A stretch of DNA of 64,000 bases, from assembly GCF_036541405.1 (NCBI RefSeq), contig NZ_JAZHFS010000025.1, positions 1-64,000 of the forward strand. Reading direction: 5' to 3'. The notes beneath the pieces were generated by a model that did no database searches, was not told the origin of the DNA, and was given only the letters and a program-made list of their open reading frames with translations. The DNA comes from Clostridium_AD frigoriphilum. GTDB lineage: Bacteria; Bacillota; Clostridia; Clostridiales; Clostridiaceae. This document shows positions 50,844 through 59,533 of this stretch, one piece after another (positions within the stretch are counted from its first letter, which is position 1; each line of letters begins with the position of its first letter). The position numbers were made by a program, and so were the translations under genes.

Positions 50844-52220
50844 CTACTTTCCTAAACAAAATTCTGAAAATATCTTATGAATTATATCCTCATCTAGTGC
50901 CTCACCTGTAATCTCACCTAGATTCATCCATGCATTCCGTATATCAATTGAAGCTAAATCTATAGCTGCAGTATACTCTAAAGCATTTAGTGATGCTTCT
51001 AAATTTTCCTTTGCCCGGATTAAAGATTGCTTATGTCTATTATTTGTAACGAATACACCTTCCGTTTTAATTTCACCATTAAAAAATAAATCCTTTATGT
51101 TATTTTTAAGGTCCTCTAATCCAAAACCAGTTTTTATTGAAATATCAGTAATATACTTAGATTTTAGATTTCGTAATTCACTTATATCTATTTTACCACC
51201 TAAATCGCTTTTATTTAATAGCACAATATATTTTTTTTCTTTAATGTAATCAATTATTTCCATATCCTCATGACTAAGGTCCATACTTGAATCCAACATT
51301 AATATAACTAAATCTGCCTCATCTATTTTTTGTTTTGATGTTTCTACGCCTATTTTTTCAACTATATCATCAGTTTCACGAATTCCAGCAGTATCTACTA
51401 TTTTAACTGGTATGCCCTCGATACTTATATACTCTTCTATGGCATCTCTTGTTGTACCTGGTACCTCTGTAACAATAGCTCTTTTTTCTTTAACAAGAGC
51501 ATTGAGCAGTGATGATTTCCCTACATTTGGTTTTCCAACTATAACGGTACTTAGACCTTCTCTTAAAATTTTTCCCTCATCTGCCGTGCTAAGTAGCATA
51601 TCTATCTCATTTATTATCAATGTAACTTCATTGCGTACTTCATTTGCAGTTACATCTTCAATATCCTCTTCTGGGTAATCAACTGTAACCTCTATATGCG
51701 CTATTACACTAAGCAATTTGTTTCTTACGTTTTTTATTTCCCTGGAAATTGACCCTTCTGATTGCATAAGTGCTGACTTCATGCTAAGTTCTGTTTTTGC
51801 CCTTATTATATCCATAACTGCTTCTGCTTGACTTAAGTCAATTCTACCATTTAAAAATGCTCTTTTTGTAAATTCTCCTGGTTCTGCTATTCTTGCACCA
51901 GAACGAATAATCTCTTGCAGTATTCTATTAGTCCCCACTACCCCACCATGACAATTTACTTCAATAGTATCCTCTGCTGTGAAACTTTTAGGGCCTTTCA
52001 TATACGAAATAATAACTTCATCAAGTCTAACTCCATTTTTATCTATTATATGTCCATATCTCATAGTATAAGATTTGAAATCACTAAGCTTTCTATTATT
52101 ATTACCTACAAATATACTATCCACTATATTTATGGCTTTATCACCGGATATTCTAATTATGGATATACCACCTTCTCCTATGCTAGTTGATATTGCAGCT
52201 ATAGTATCAAATTCTTTCAT
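50844..52220 (-). CDS. mnmE: tRNA modification GTPase MnmE
   Basis: 458 residues. N-terminal folate-binding domain (ETIAAISTSIGEGGISIIRISG type), helical domain, G domain inserted at about 215-375 with GKPNVGKSSLLNAL, DTAGIRETDD and NKSD; C-terminal FCLGK motif. Partner of MnmG. RBS GGGAGG. Confidence 0.97.
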   Translation of the reverse strand: MKEFDTIAAISTSIGEGGISIIRISGDKAINIVDSIFVGNNNRKLSDFKSYTMRYGHIIDKNGVRLDEVIISYMKGPKSFTAEDTIEVNCHGGVVGTNRILQEIIRSGARIAEPGEFTKRAFLNGRIDLSQAEAVMDIIRAKTELSMKSALMQSEGSISREIKNVRNKLLSVIAHIEVTVDYPEEDIEDVTANEVRNEVTLIINEIDMLLSTADEGKILREGLSTVIVGKPNVGKSSLLNALVKEKRAIVTEVPGTTRDAIEEYISIEGIPVKIVDTAGIRETDDIVEKIGVETSKQKIDEADLVILMLDSSMDLSHEDMEIIDYIKEKKYIVLLNKSDLGGKIDISELRNLKSKYITDISIKTGFGLEDLKNNIKDLFFNGEIKTEGVFVTNNRHKQSLIRAKENLEASLNALEYTAAIDLASIDIRNAWMNLGEITGEALDEDIIHKIFSEFCLGK

Positions 52221-52279
52221 TAAATATATCCTCCCAATTTTATAAGTATTTATTATATTGTTTAGTTTTACAAATTTAA

Positions 52280-52303
52280 AAAGAAAGCCCTTAGGCTTTC
52301 TTT
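52280..52303 (-). terminator. Terminator of the rpmH-jag operon, overlapping the jag stop
   Basis: AAAGAAAGCC / GGCTTTCTTT with CTTA loop; T5 on the minus strand. The last jag codons and its stop lie in the 5' arm. Confidence 0.9.
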
Positions 52304-52917
52304 AAATCAACTACAACTCTTCTATAAGGTTCTTCACCTTCACTAAATGTATAAATATATGTATCATTTTGAAGTGAAGAGTGTATTATTCTTCTCTCAT
52401 AAGGGTTCATAGGTTCAAGTTTTAATACTCTGCCACTTACCCTAACCTTATAAGCAATTTTTGATGCAAGCCTTTTTAAAGTTTCTTCTCTTTTTGCTCT
52501 ATAATTTTCAGTATCTAATAATACTCTTTTATACTCTTGATCATGATTTTTATTTACAACTAAACTCACAAGGTATTGAAGGGCATCTAAAGTTTCACCT
52601 CTATATCCAATTAATAGTCCCATATTAGGTCCAATTAAATCAATATGAATTTCATTGTTTTCATCTTTAAGATTAACTTCTGCTTTCATATTCATAGACT
52701 GTAGTACTTCCATTAAAAAAGTTTCAGCTTCTTTTAAACTATCCCTTTTAACGGTAACCCTAATTTTAGCTGGTTTTACACCTATGATATTTAAAAATCC
52801 TTTACTTCCTTCATCTAACGTTTCAACTTCAACTTTATCTCTTGTGACTTTTAATTCGTCTAGTGCTTTACTAGTAGCATCCTCAACGTTTTTTCCAATC
52901 ATTTCAATAATCTTCAT
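52291..52917 (-). CDS. jag: RNA-binding protein Jag/KhpB
   Basis: 208 residues. Jag-N domain (about 1-55: MKIIEMIGKNVEDATSKAL), KH domain with GLLIGYRGETLDALQYLVS (GYRG in the GxxG position), R3H domain with NPYERRIIHSSLQN. Linked to sporulation and cell division control. RBS GGCGGGTG. Confidence 0.95.
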   Translation of the reverse strand: MKIIEMIGKNVEDATSKALDELKVTRDKVEVETLDEGSKGFLNIIGVKPAKIRVTVKRDSLKEAETFLMEVLQSMNMKAEVNLKDENNEIHIDLIGPNMGLLIGYRGETLDALQYLVSLVVNKNHDQEYKRVLLDTENYRAKREETLKRLASKIAYKVRVSGRVLKLEPMNPYERRIIHSSLQNDTYIYTFSEGEEPYRRVVVDLKKA

Positions 52918-52969
52918 ATCGTATTACACCCGCCTTTCTTAATGTAAAAATTAGGCACTTGTGTTAAAC

Positions 52970-53668
52970 TTATTTTCTATTTTTATTATCTGCTATTAAT
53001 ACTTCATCCGCTTTTTTATTTAATTCAATTTTATTTATAACTACAGTTTGAATTATTTGTATTACATTATTTATAACCCAATATAATACCAATGTACCTG
53101 GAAACTTAAGACTCATGAATCCCATGAAAATAGCCATCACAGTGTTCATTGTTGAAGTTTGTTTGGATTGAGCACCATCTGTTGACGGCGGCTGCATAAG
53201 TTTTGATGAAAAATATGTTGTAACAGTAGATAATATTGGTAATATATATAATGGATCTGATTTTGTTAAATCCTGCATCCATAAAAAACCGGCTCCATGC
53301 ATATTTAAGTGTTGAAAAACAGCATATAAAGAAAATAGAATAGGCATCTGAACAATCATTGGCAAACAACCACCCATTGGGTTTACTCCGTTTTCCTTAT
53401 AAAGTTTCATTACTTCTTGCTGAGCCTTTTGTGGGTCGCTTTTATATTTTGCTTGAACTTTTTTCATTTCTGGTTGAATTGCACCCATTTTAGCGGTTGA
53501 TCTAAGTTGTTTAACACTTAAAGGCAACAATATTAATCTTACAATAATTGTGAAAACAATTATTGCGAGTCCATATGATAAATCATTATTTGGTATAATT
53601 GTATGAATTGCACCATTTACCATGTAAAAAAACTTAGTAAGTGGCTCAGTTAAAAACTTTATATTCAA
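52970..53668 (-). CDS. yidC: Membrane protein insertase YidC (SpoIIIJ type)
   Basis: 232 residues. About five membrane helices; IVRLILLPLSVKQLRSTAKM with the conserved Arg in the first inner helix, GCLPMIVQMPILFSLYAVF, KFPGTLVLYWVINNVIQIIQ. No lipobox, as in many clostridial forms. Start TTG with AGGAGG 9 nt upstream. In the rnpA-yidD-yidC-jag order. Confidence 0.95.
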   Translation of the reverse strand: MNIKFLTEPLTKFFYMVNGAIHTIIPNNDLSYGLAIIVFTIIVRLILLPLSVKQLRSTAKMGAIQPEMKKVQAKYKSDPQKAQQEVMKLYKENGVNPMGGCLPMIVQMPILFSLYAVFQHLNMHGAGFLWMQDLTKSDPLYILPILSTVTTYFSSKLMQPPSTDGAQSKQTSTMNTVMAIFMGFMSLKFPGTLVLYWVINNVIQIIQTVVINKIELNKKADEVLIADNKNRK

Positions 53669-53688
53669 ATTTAAAAACCTCCTGGCGC

Positions 53689-53898
53689 TTATTTAACTGG
53701 ATCAAAGCCGCCCTTATTATAAGGATGACATCTTAGTATTCTCTTTATTCCCATTATCAAGCCTTTTATTGCTCCATACTTTTCAATAGCTTCTAAAGTA
53801 TACTGAGAACATGTAGGATAAAATATACAACAAGGCCTCTTAAGAGGTGATATATATTTTCTATAACATTTAATACCCAGTATAAGTATTTTTTTCAT
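53689..53898 (-). CDS. yidD: Membrane protein insertion efficiency factor YidD
   Basis: 69 residues. CYRKYISPLKRPCCIFYPTC followed by SQYTLEAIEKYGAIKG and RILRCHPYNKGGFDPV, the full YidD signature. Overlaps rnpA by 29 bp and lies directly upstream of yidC. Confidence 0.97.
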   Translation of the reverse strand: MKKILILGIKCYRKYISPLKRPCCIFYPTCSQYTLEAIEKYGAIKGLIMGIKRILRCHPYNKGGFDPVK

Positions 53899-54241
53899 TA
53901 TTAATTAAACCAGCTTTCTTAAGTAGTTTAGTCAAAGCACTCTCTATTTCTTTATAATTTTTAGAATTAGAAGGGTTCCTTGCAATAAACACTAAATCAT
54001 ATCCTGTCTTTAATATCTCATTATTAAGCCTATAGCTCTCACTTATTAATCTTTTTACTCTACCGCGAATTACGCTGTTTCCTACCTTTTTACTTACAGA
54101 TATTCCACATCTATTAAGTTCTTTACCATTTTTATAAATATATAATACCAATAATAGGTTAGAAAAGGATTTCCCTCTTCTATATACTGTTCTAAATTCA
54201 GTATTCTTTCTAATTCTGTACTTCTTAACATTAATCTTCAT
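53870..54241 (-). CDS. rnpA: Ribonuclease P protein component
   Basis: 123 residues, basic. RKNTEFRTVYRRGKSFSN, then SVSKKVGNSVIRGRVKRLIS (RNR-type motif) and YDLVFIARNPS. Protein part of RNase P, which matures tRNA 5' ends. RBS GGGCGG. Between rpmH and yidD. Confidence 0.96.
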   Translation of the reverse strand: MKINVKKYRIRKNTEFRTVYRRGKSFSNLLLVLYIYKNGKELNRCGISVSKKVGNSVIRGRVKRLISESYRLNNEILKTGYDLVFIARNPSNSKNYKEIESALTKLLKKAGLINNEKNTYTGY

Positions 54242-54293
54242 ATTAGCCGCCCTCTTTTCCGCAAATTGCAGAAAAAGGCCACATTAGCGGCCC

Positions 54294-54428
54294 TTATGCT
54301 GTCAATCTTTTTCTACCTTTTTGTCTTCTTTTTTGAAGAATATTTCTGCCAGAAGCGGTTTTCATTCTCTTTCTGAATCCGTGCTCTTTTTTTCTTTGTC
54401 TTTTTTTCGGTTGGTAAGTCATGAACAT
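54294..54428 (-). CDS. rpmH: 50S ribosomal protein L34
   Basis: 44 residues, read directly from the minus strand: MFMTYQPKKRQRKKEHGFRK at the start, then RMKTASGRNILQKRRQKGRK and RLTA. GGGGGTG precedes the first ATG. First gene of the rpmH-rnpA-yidD-yidC-jag operon next to oriC. Confidence 0.98.
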   Translation of the reverse strand: MFMTYQPKKRQRKKEHGFRKRMKTASGRNILQKRRQKGRKRLTA

Positions 54429-54504
54429 ATCTGCTACACCCCCTTATTTAACCATACAGCATAGCAATCATCTTTCAATCGCATATTTATGGTTTTACTA
54501 TTAG

Positions 54505-54533
54505 ATTATATAGTCACATACGCGTCTTGTCAA
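54505..54533 (-). promoter_or_regulatory. Consensus sigma-A promoter of rpmH
   Basis: Minus strand TTGACA (complement of 54528-54533), 17-nt spacer, TATAAT (complement of 54505-54510). Both hexamers perfect. Confidence 0.93.
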
Positions 54534-54585
54534 GATAAGCATTTTTATTAATATTGTTAACATTTTTTATATTTATATGTTTTTT

Positions 54586-54875
54586 TGTGGATAACTTCTT
54601 GAACACCTTGTTATTTTTTGATATTATATAAGAATGAACTGTGCATAACCTGTTTTTTATTAAAGTTATTCACAACTTGTGGACAAAACTGTGAATAACT
54701 ACTACAATATTGTCTTAAACTTCTTTTTTCTAATATACTTTTTACTATATTAGCGTATTTATTCTTTATTTTATCTGTTAATAACTTTTTTTATATATTG
54801 TTAACAATTTATGATTAGCTAAACATATGAACATAGTTATTAACATGTGTATATTTTTAACGCTATTTATCAACA
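54586..54875. other. oriC part 1: DnaA-box cluster between rpmH and dnaA
   Basis: Boxes at 54586-54594 (TGTGGATAA), 54640-54648 (TGTGCATAA), 54666-54674 (TTATTCACA), 54678-54686 (TGTGGACAA), 54690-54698 (TGTGAATAA) and 54867-54875 (TTATCAACA). The region 54429-54968 is very AT-rich, with no gene. Upstream subregion of a bipartite origin as in Bacillus and Clostridium; also controls dnaA expression. Confidence 0.92.
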
Positions 54876-54968
54876 GCTTTCAGTATATTAAATTATTGTT
54901 TATAACTCTGTTTATATATTGTTTGTTTTTACATAAAAATTTTTTTTATTTGAACTGGAGGGTAGAAA

Positions 54969-56321
54969 ATGAGCACCCAAATTAAAGATATCTGGGAAAA
55001 AACCTTAAGTATAATAAAAGGTGAGCTTACAGAAGTTAGTTTTAATACTTGGATTAAAAGTATAGAACCTATGGCCTTAGATAATAATACATTTAAATTA
55101 GGTGTTCCTAATAATTTTACTAAAGATATTCTTGAAAATAGATATAAGGATTTAATAATGAATGCTGTTAAATTACTTACTTCTAAAACATATAAAATAG
55201 AATTCTTTATATTATCTGAAGAAGTCGCCGAAATTGAAACACCAAAATCAAAACGAGAATCTCAGAGACATAATCTCATCGTAAGTGATGAAATGTCTGC
55301 AACACTAAACCCCAAATATACCTTTGATTCTTTTGTCATTGGTAATAGTAATCGGTTCGCTCATGCTGCATCTCTTGCTGTAGCTGAATCACCCGCTAAA
55401 GCCTATAACCCATTATTTATTTATGGTGGTGTTGGACTTGGAAAAACGCATTTAATGCATGCTATTGGTCATTATATATTAGCAAATAATCCAAAATCTA
55501 AGGTTGTTTATGTTTCTTCTGAAAAATTTACGAACGAACTTATAAATTCTATTAAAGATGACAAAAATGTAGAATTTCGAAACAAATATAGGAATGTAGA
55601 CGTACTTTTGATTGATGATATTCAATTTATCGCAGGTAAAGAACGTACACAAGAAGAGTTCTTTCATACATTCAACGATCTCCATGAAGCAAATAAACAA
55701 ATTATTTTATCTAGTGATAGACCTCCAAAAGAGATTCCTACTCTAGAAGATAGATTAAGATCAAGATTTGAATGGGGACTTATAGCAGATATACAACCGC
55801 CAGATTTTGAAACTAGAATTGCAATACTTAAGAAAAAAGCAGATGTAGAAAACTTAGACATACCAAATGAGGTACTGGTTTATATTGCAACCAAAATAAA
55901 GTCCAATATACGAGAATTAGAAGGTGCACTTATTCGAATAGTAGCATTCTCATCACTAACTAATAAAGAGATTGGAATAGATTTGGCGTCAGAAGCTCTT
56001 AAGGATATTATTTCTAGCAGAAATTCAAAACAAGTAACTATTGAACTGATACAAGATATCGTCTCTAGTTATTTTAATCTAAAAATTGAGGATTTTAAAT
56101 CTTCAAGACGAACTAGAAACATAACATTTCCAAGGCAAATTGCAATGTATCTATGTAGAAAACTTACAGATATGTCCTTACCTAAAATAGGCGAAGAATT
56201 TGGAGGTCGTGATCATACAACGGTAATCCATGCATGTGAGAAAATATCAAATGGTCTTAAGGTTGATGAGAATCTACAAGATAATATAGCAGAATTAACT
56301 AAAAAGATAAGTCAAAAATAA
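54969..56321 (+). CDS. dnaA: Chromosomal replication initiator DnaA
   Basis: 450 residues. Domain I SFNTWIKSIEPM, short linker domain II (about 85-110), AAA+ domain III with Walker A GGVGLGKTHLMHAIG and Walker B VDVLLIDDIQFIAGK, domain IV with GGRDHTTVIHACEKI binding DnaA boxes. RBS GGAGGG 7 nt before ATG. Flanked by DnaA-box clusters on both sides. Confidence 0.98.
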   Translation: MSTQIKDIWEKTLSIIKGELTEVSFNTWIKSIEPMALDNNTFKLGVPNNFTKDILENRYKDLIMNAVKLLTSKTYKIEFFILSEEVAEIETPKSKRESQRHNLIVSDEMSATLNPKYTFDSFVIGNSNRFAHAASLAVAESPAKAYNPLFIYGGVGLGKTHLMHAIGHYILANNPKSKVVYVSSEKFTNELINSIKDDKNVEFRNKYRNVDVLLIDDIQFIAGKERTQEEFFHTFNDLHEANKQIILSSDRPPKEIPTLEDRLRSRFEWGLIADIQPPDFETRIAILKKKADVENLDIPNEVLVYIATKIKSNIRELEGALIRIVAFSSLTNKEIGIDLASEALKDIISSRNSKQVTIELIQDIVSSYFNLKIEDFKSSRRTRNITFPRQIAMYLCRKLTDMSLPKIGEEFGGRDHTTVIHACEKISNGLKVDENLQDNIAELTKKISQK

Positions 56322-56367
56322 TATAATGACGTTACTAACAACTGTTAATACTATTTATATATAATCC

Positions 56368-56576
56368 TGTGCATAAAATAATACATAAAACCTGGCTGTT
56401 GATATTGTGGATAACTGTGATTTTTTTTTGCATACTTATCCACAATTAGTTTTAGCAAGTTTTGTTGCGTAGTAAAGCCTGCAATAGGTTTTTAACATAT
56501 CAACAGCCCCTACTACTATTACTACTATAAATAATTATTATCTTACCTATCTTTAATCAATTTCCCATGTGGATAA
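56368..56576. other. oriC part 2: DnaA boxes, GC patch and DnaA-trio unwinding element
   Basis: Boxes at 56368-56376 (TGTGCATAA), 56406-56414 (TGTGGATAA), 56436-56444 (TTATCCACA), 56497-56505 (ATATCAACA) and 56568-56576 (TGTGGATAA). The fourth box is followed by GCCCC and then by TACTACTATTACTACTAT (56511-56528) and an AT-rich stretch, matching the DnaA-box / GC-rich / DnaA-trio order of the Bacillus basal unwinding system. Confidence 0.9.
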
Positions 56577-56591
56577 GGAGGTCCTTTTTTT

Positions 56592-57701
56592 ATGAAGTTT
56601 ATATGTGAAAAATCAATGTTACAAGAAGCAATTTCCAACGTTCAAAAAGCAATTACTGGAAAATCAACAATGCCTGTATTACAAGGAATATTATTAGATG
56701 CTAGAAACGGTGAACTAACACTCATAGGCTCTGATATTGATTTGAGTATTGAGGCTAAAATTACTGCAGATGTTATGGAGGATGGTAGTGTTGTTTTAGA
56801 TTCTAAACTTTTTGGTGAAATTATAAGAAAGTTACCTAATAGTGCAGTGGAAATAAGTTCTGATGAAAACAATTCTATTAAAATAGTTTGTCAAAAATCT
56901 TATGCAACTATAATACATATGGATAGTGAAGATTATCCTAGTTTGCCTGATATAATCGAAAACATGGTTTTTTCTATATCTCAAAAATTGTTGAAAAATA
57001 TGATGAAGGGAACTATCTTTGCAGTTGCTCAAGATGAAACTAGACCCATTCTTACAGGCGTTTTGTTTGAAATAAAAAATAAAAAGCTGAATTTAGTAGC
57101 ATTGGATGGCTATAGAGTTGCCTTTAGAAGTGAGCCAGTGGATAATGATTCTAGTATAAATGCTGTAATTCCAGGTAAAACATTAAGTGAAGTATCAAAA
57201 ATATTAGAAGAAACAGATGAAGTAGTAAATATAACATTCACACCAAATCATATTTTGTTTAATCTTGGTAAAACTAAGGTTATATCTAGGTTACTAGAAG
57301 GTGAATTTATAAAGTATAGCTCAATAATACCAGAAGAATATAATCTAAAAATCACAGCTAAAAGGTCTGAATTACTAAATTGTATAGAAAGAGCTTCTTT
57401 AATGGCAAAAGAGGGAAATACAAATTTAGTTAAATTTAACATAGAAGAAGATAACATGATAATTACATCCAATTCTCAATTGGGAAAAGCAAGAGAGGAA
57501 ATAAATATAATTTTGCAAGGTGAGCCTCTTCAAATTGCATTTAACTCAAAATACCTAATTGAACTGCTTAAAATAATGGATGAGGAAGAAATTGTTATGG
57601 AATTCTCTAGTGGAGTTAATCCTTGCGTTGTAAGAAATAAAGAAAAGGATAATTGCACATACATGGTACTACCAGTAAGAATAAGAGCAACAAACAACTA
57701 A
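56592..57701 (+). CDS. dnaN: DNA polymerase III beta sliding clamp
   Basis: 369 residues, three clamp domains. MKFICEKSMLQEAISNVQKA start, MPVLQGILLDA, ILTGVLFEIKNKKLNLVALD (key part LVALDGYRVAF), C-terminal YMVLPVRIR. RBS AAGGAGG. A DnaA box overlaps the region just before its RBS. Confidence 0.98.
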   Translation: MKFICEKSMLQEAISNVQKAITGKSTMPVLQGILLDARNGELTLIGSDIDLSIEAKITADVMEDGSVVLDSKLFGEIIRKLPNSAVEISSDENNSIKIVCQKSYATIIHMDSEDYPSLPDIIENMVFSISQKLLKNMMKGTIFAVAQDETRPILTGVLFEIKNKKLNLVALDGYRVAFRSEPVDNDSSINAVIPGKTLSEVSKILEETDEVVNITFTPNHILFNLGKTKVISRLLEGEFIKYSSIIPEEYNLKITAKRSELLNCIERASLMAKEGNTNLVKFNIEEDNMIITSNSQLGKAREEINIILQGEPLQIAFNSKYLIELLKIMDEEEIVMEFSSGVNPCVVRNKEKDNCTYMVLPVRIRATNN

Positions 57702-57745
57702 AAAGTATATATATAAAAATAATTTAATAAAAAGGCGGTTTTAAA

Positions 57746-57952
57746 ATGAATGAAATACAAGTAGATACAGGTATAATAAAATTAGATGCTTTTCTAAAAT
57801 GGGCTGGAATAGCATCGCAAGGATCTGAAGCAAAATTTTATATAAAAAATGAAGAAGTTAAGCTTAATGGTGTTGTAGAAACTCAAAGGGGTAAAAAATT
57901 AGTTAAAGGTGATATAATTGAATTCAACAATGAGTCTTACAAAATAATTTAA
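57746..57952 (+). CDS. S4-domain protein (YaaA/RlbA type)
   Basis: 68 residues: one S4 RNA-binding domain with IKLDAFLKWAGIASQGSEAK and EVKLNGVVETQRGKKLVKGD. Conserved between dnaN and recF in Firmicutes; ribosome assembly role proposed. RBS AAAGGCGG. Confidence 0.93.
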   Translation: MNEIQVDTGIIKLDAFLKWAGIASQGSEAKFYIKNEEVKLNGVVETQRGKKLVKGDIIEFNNESYKII

Positions 57953-57988
57953 AGAAATTTCATAAGAAAAGTTTTTACTTATAAAAAA

Positions 57989-58024
57989 GTGCACCGAAAA
58001 ATTATAAAATAATATTCGGTGCAC
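57989..58024. terminator. Hairpin between the S4 gene and recF
   Basis: Perfect 10-bp stem GTGCACCGAA / TTCGGTGCAC with a 16-nt AT loop. T run is weak on the plus strand (AATTTAT), so it may only attenuate. Confidence 0.6.
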
Positions 58025-58119
58025 AATTTATGCCTAAAATAAAAAAAACATAAGAATTTATTTATACATATAAAATAATAAAATTATATATATATGTTAT
58101 AATCTTAATAGGTGATTAT

Positions 58120-59211
58120 ATGCATGTAAAATATTTACAACTCAAGGATTTTAGAAATTATACTGAATTAGTTATAGAATTAAATAAAGGCACTAATGTA
58201 TTTGTAGGAGATAATGCTCAAGGGAAAACAAACATTTTAGAGGCAATTTATTATTGTAGTTTAGCTAAATCTCACAGAACTAATAGAGATAAGGAATTAA
58301 TAAACTGGAATGGTACGGAAGCGTATATAAAACTTTATGTATGTAAAACAAGACTTGATAAAAAAATAGAAATAAAAATTTTTAAAGAAGGTAAAAAAGG
58401 CGTTAATATAAATTCTATAAAAGTTCAAAAATTATCTGAGCTCGTAGGTAGTTTTAATGTGATTATGTTTTCTCCTGAAGATTTAAATATAGTTAAGGAA
58501 TCACCATCACACAGACGCAAATTTTTAGATATTGAACTGTGTAAGCTAAGCCGTAGGTATTATTACAATTTATCTCAATATAAAAAAATTTTGAATGAGA
58601 GAAATTTAGCTGTAAAAAAATGGAATACAAATATTGATATTATAGATGTATATGATAGGCAACTTAGTGAATTTGGTGCAGTAATAATAAAAGATAGAAT
58701 GGCTTATATAGAAAAATTGAATATATTATCAAAAACAATACATAGCAATATAACATCTAAAAGTGAGGTAATTGAAATTAAATATTTAACCCAAATCAAG
58801 GAGTTAGATAATATACAAGAGAGCTTTTATTTGCTTTTATGTAAGAATAGAAGGAGAGATATAGAGACTAGAACTACATCAGTAGGACCACATAGAGATG
58901 ATTTTTCTATACAGCTAAATGGTATTGATGCTAGAATATTTGGATCTCAAGGCCAACAAAGAACTTCGGTTTTAACCATTAAGTTTGGAGCTCTTGAAAT
59001 AATAAAAGAACTTACTGGAGAATACCCAGTATTGTTACTTGATGACGTTTTGTCTGAATTAGATACAAAAAGGCAAGAATATATATTAAATTCTATAAAA
59101 GAAGTTCAAACGTTAATTACATGCACTGGAGTTAATAATATAAGAAAATATTTAAATCCTGAAAGTAAGATATTTGAAGTTATGTCAGGTGGAGTAAAAG
59201 AAATTACATAG
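58120..59211 (+). CDS. recF: DNA replication and repair protein RecF
   Basis: 363 residues. Walker A FVGDNAQGKTNILEAIYY, signature GSQGQQRTSVLTIKFG, Walker B PVLLLDDVLSELDTKRQEY. SMC-like ATPase loading RecA at gaps. RBS TAGGTGAT. Confidence 0.96.
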   Translation: MHVKYLQLKDFRNYTELVIELNKGTNVFVGDNAQGKTNILEAIYYCSLAKSHRTNRDKELINWNGTEAYIKLYVCKTRLDKKIEIKIFKEGKKGVNINSIKVQKLSELVGSFNVIMFSPEDLNIVKESPSHRRKFLDIELCKLSRRYYYNLSQYKKILNERNLAVKKWNTNIDIIDVYDRQLSEFGAVIIKDRMAYIEKLNILSKTIHSNITSKSEVIEIKYLTQIKELDNIQESFYLLLCKNRRRDIETRTTSVGPHRDDFSIQLNGIDARIFGSQGQQRTSVLTIKFGALEIIKELTGEYPVLLLDDVLSELDTKRQEYILNSIKEVQTLITCTGVNNIRKYLNPESKIFEVMSGGVKEIT

Positions 59212-59249
59212 ATTCAAATAAAACAATTAATTATGGAGGAGGATATGTT

Positions 59250-59513
59250 ATGTTTTTACATTTAGGAGAAAATGTAGTAGTGCCTATAAAAGATATTATA
59301 GGGATATTTGATATGGAAACTACTATGTATAGCTCAGACACTATCCAATTTTTAAGAATGGCTGAAGAAGATGGTTTTGTAGAGAGGATAACAAAAAATA
59401 CTGCAAAATCTTTTGTAATTGCTGAGGTGGATAAAAAAAGTAAAATATATCTATCACCAATATCATCTCAAACTTTATGTAAGAGAACAGAAACTGTATA
59501 TTATGAGCTTTAG
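59250..59513 (+). CDS. remB: Extracellular matrix regulator RemB (DUF370)
   Basis: 87 residues. MFLHLGENVVVPIKDIIGIF, then MAEEDGFVERITKNTAKSFV and YLSPISSQTLCKRT: DUF370 family. Located between recF and gyrB as in Bacillus (YaaB). DNA-binding regulator of matrix genes in Bacillus; role in clostridia unknown. RBS GGAGGAGG. Confidence 0.92.
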   Translation: MFLHLGENVVVPIKDIIGIFDMETTMYSSDTIQFLRMAEEDGFVERITKNTAKSFVIAEVDKKSKIYLSPISSQTLCKRTETVYYEL

Positions 59514-59533
59514 AGTAATTTAGGAGGATATAC

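Noticed and set aside
53106..53369. Minus-strand 87-codon frame inside yidC.
   Set aside because: Another frame of the yidC reading region on the same strand, no RBS, no family resemblance.
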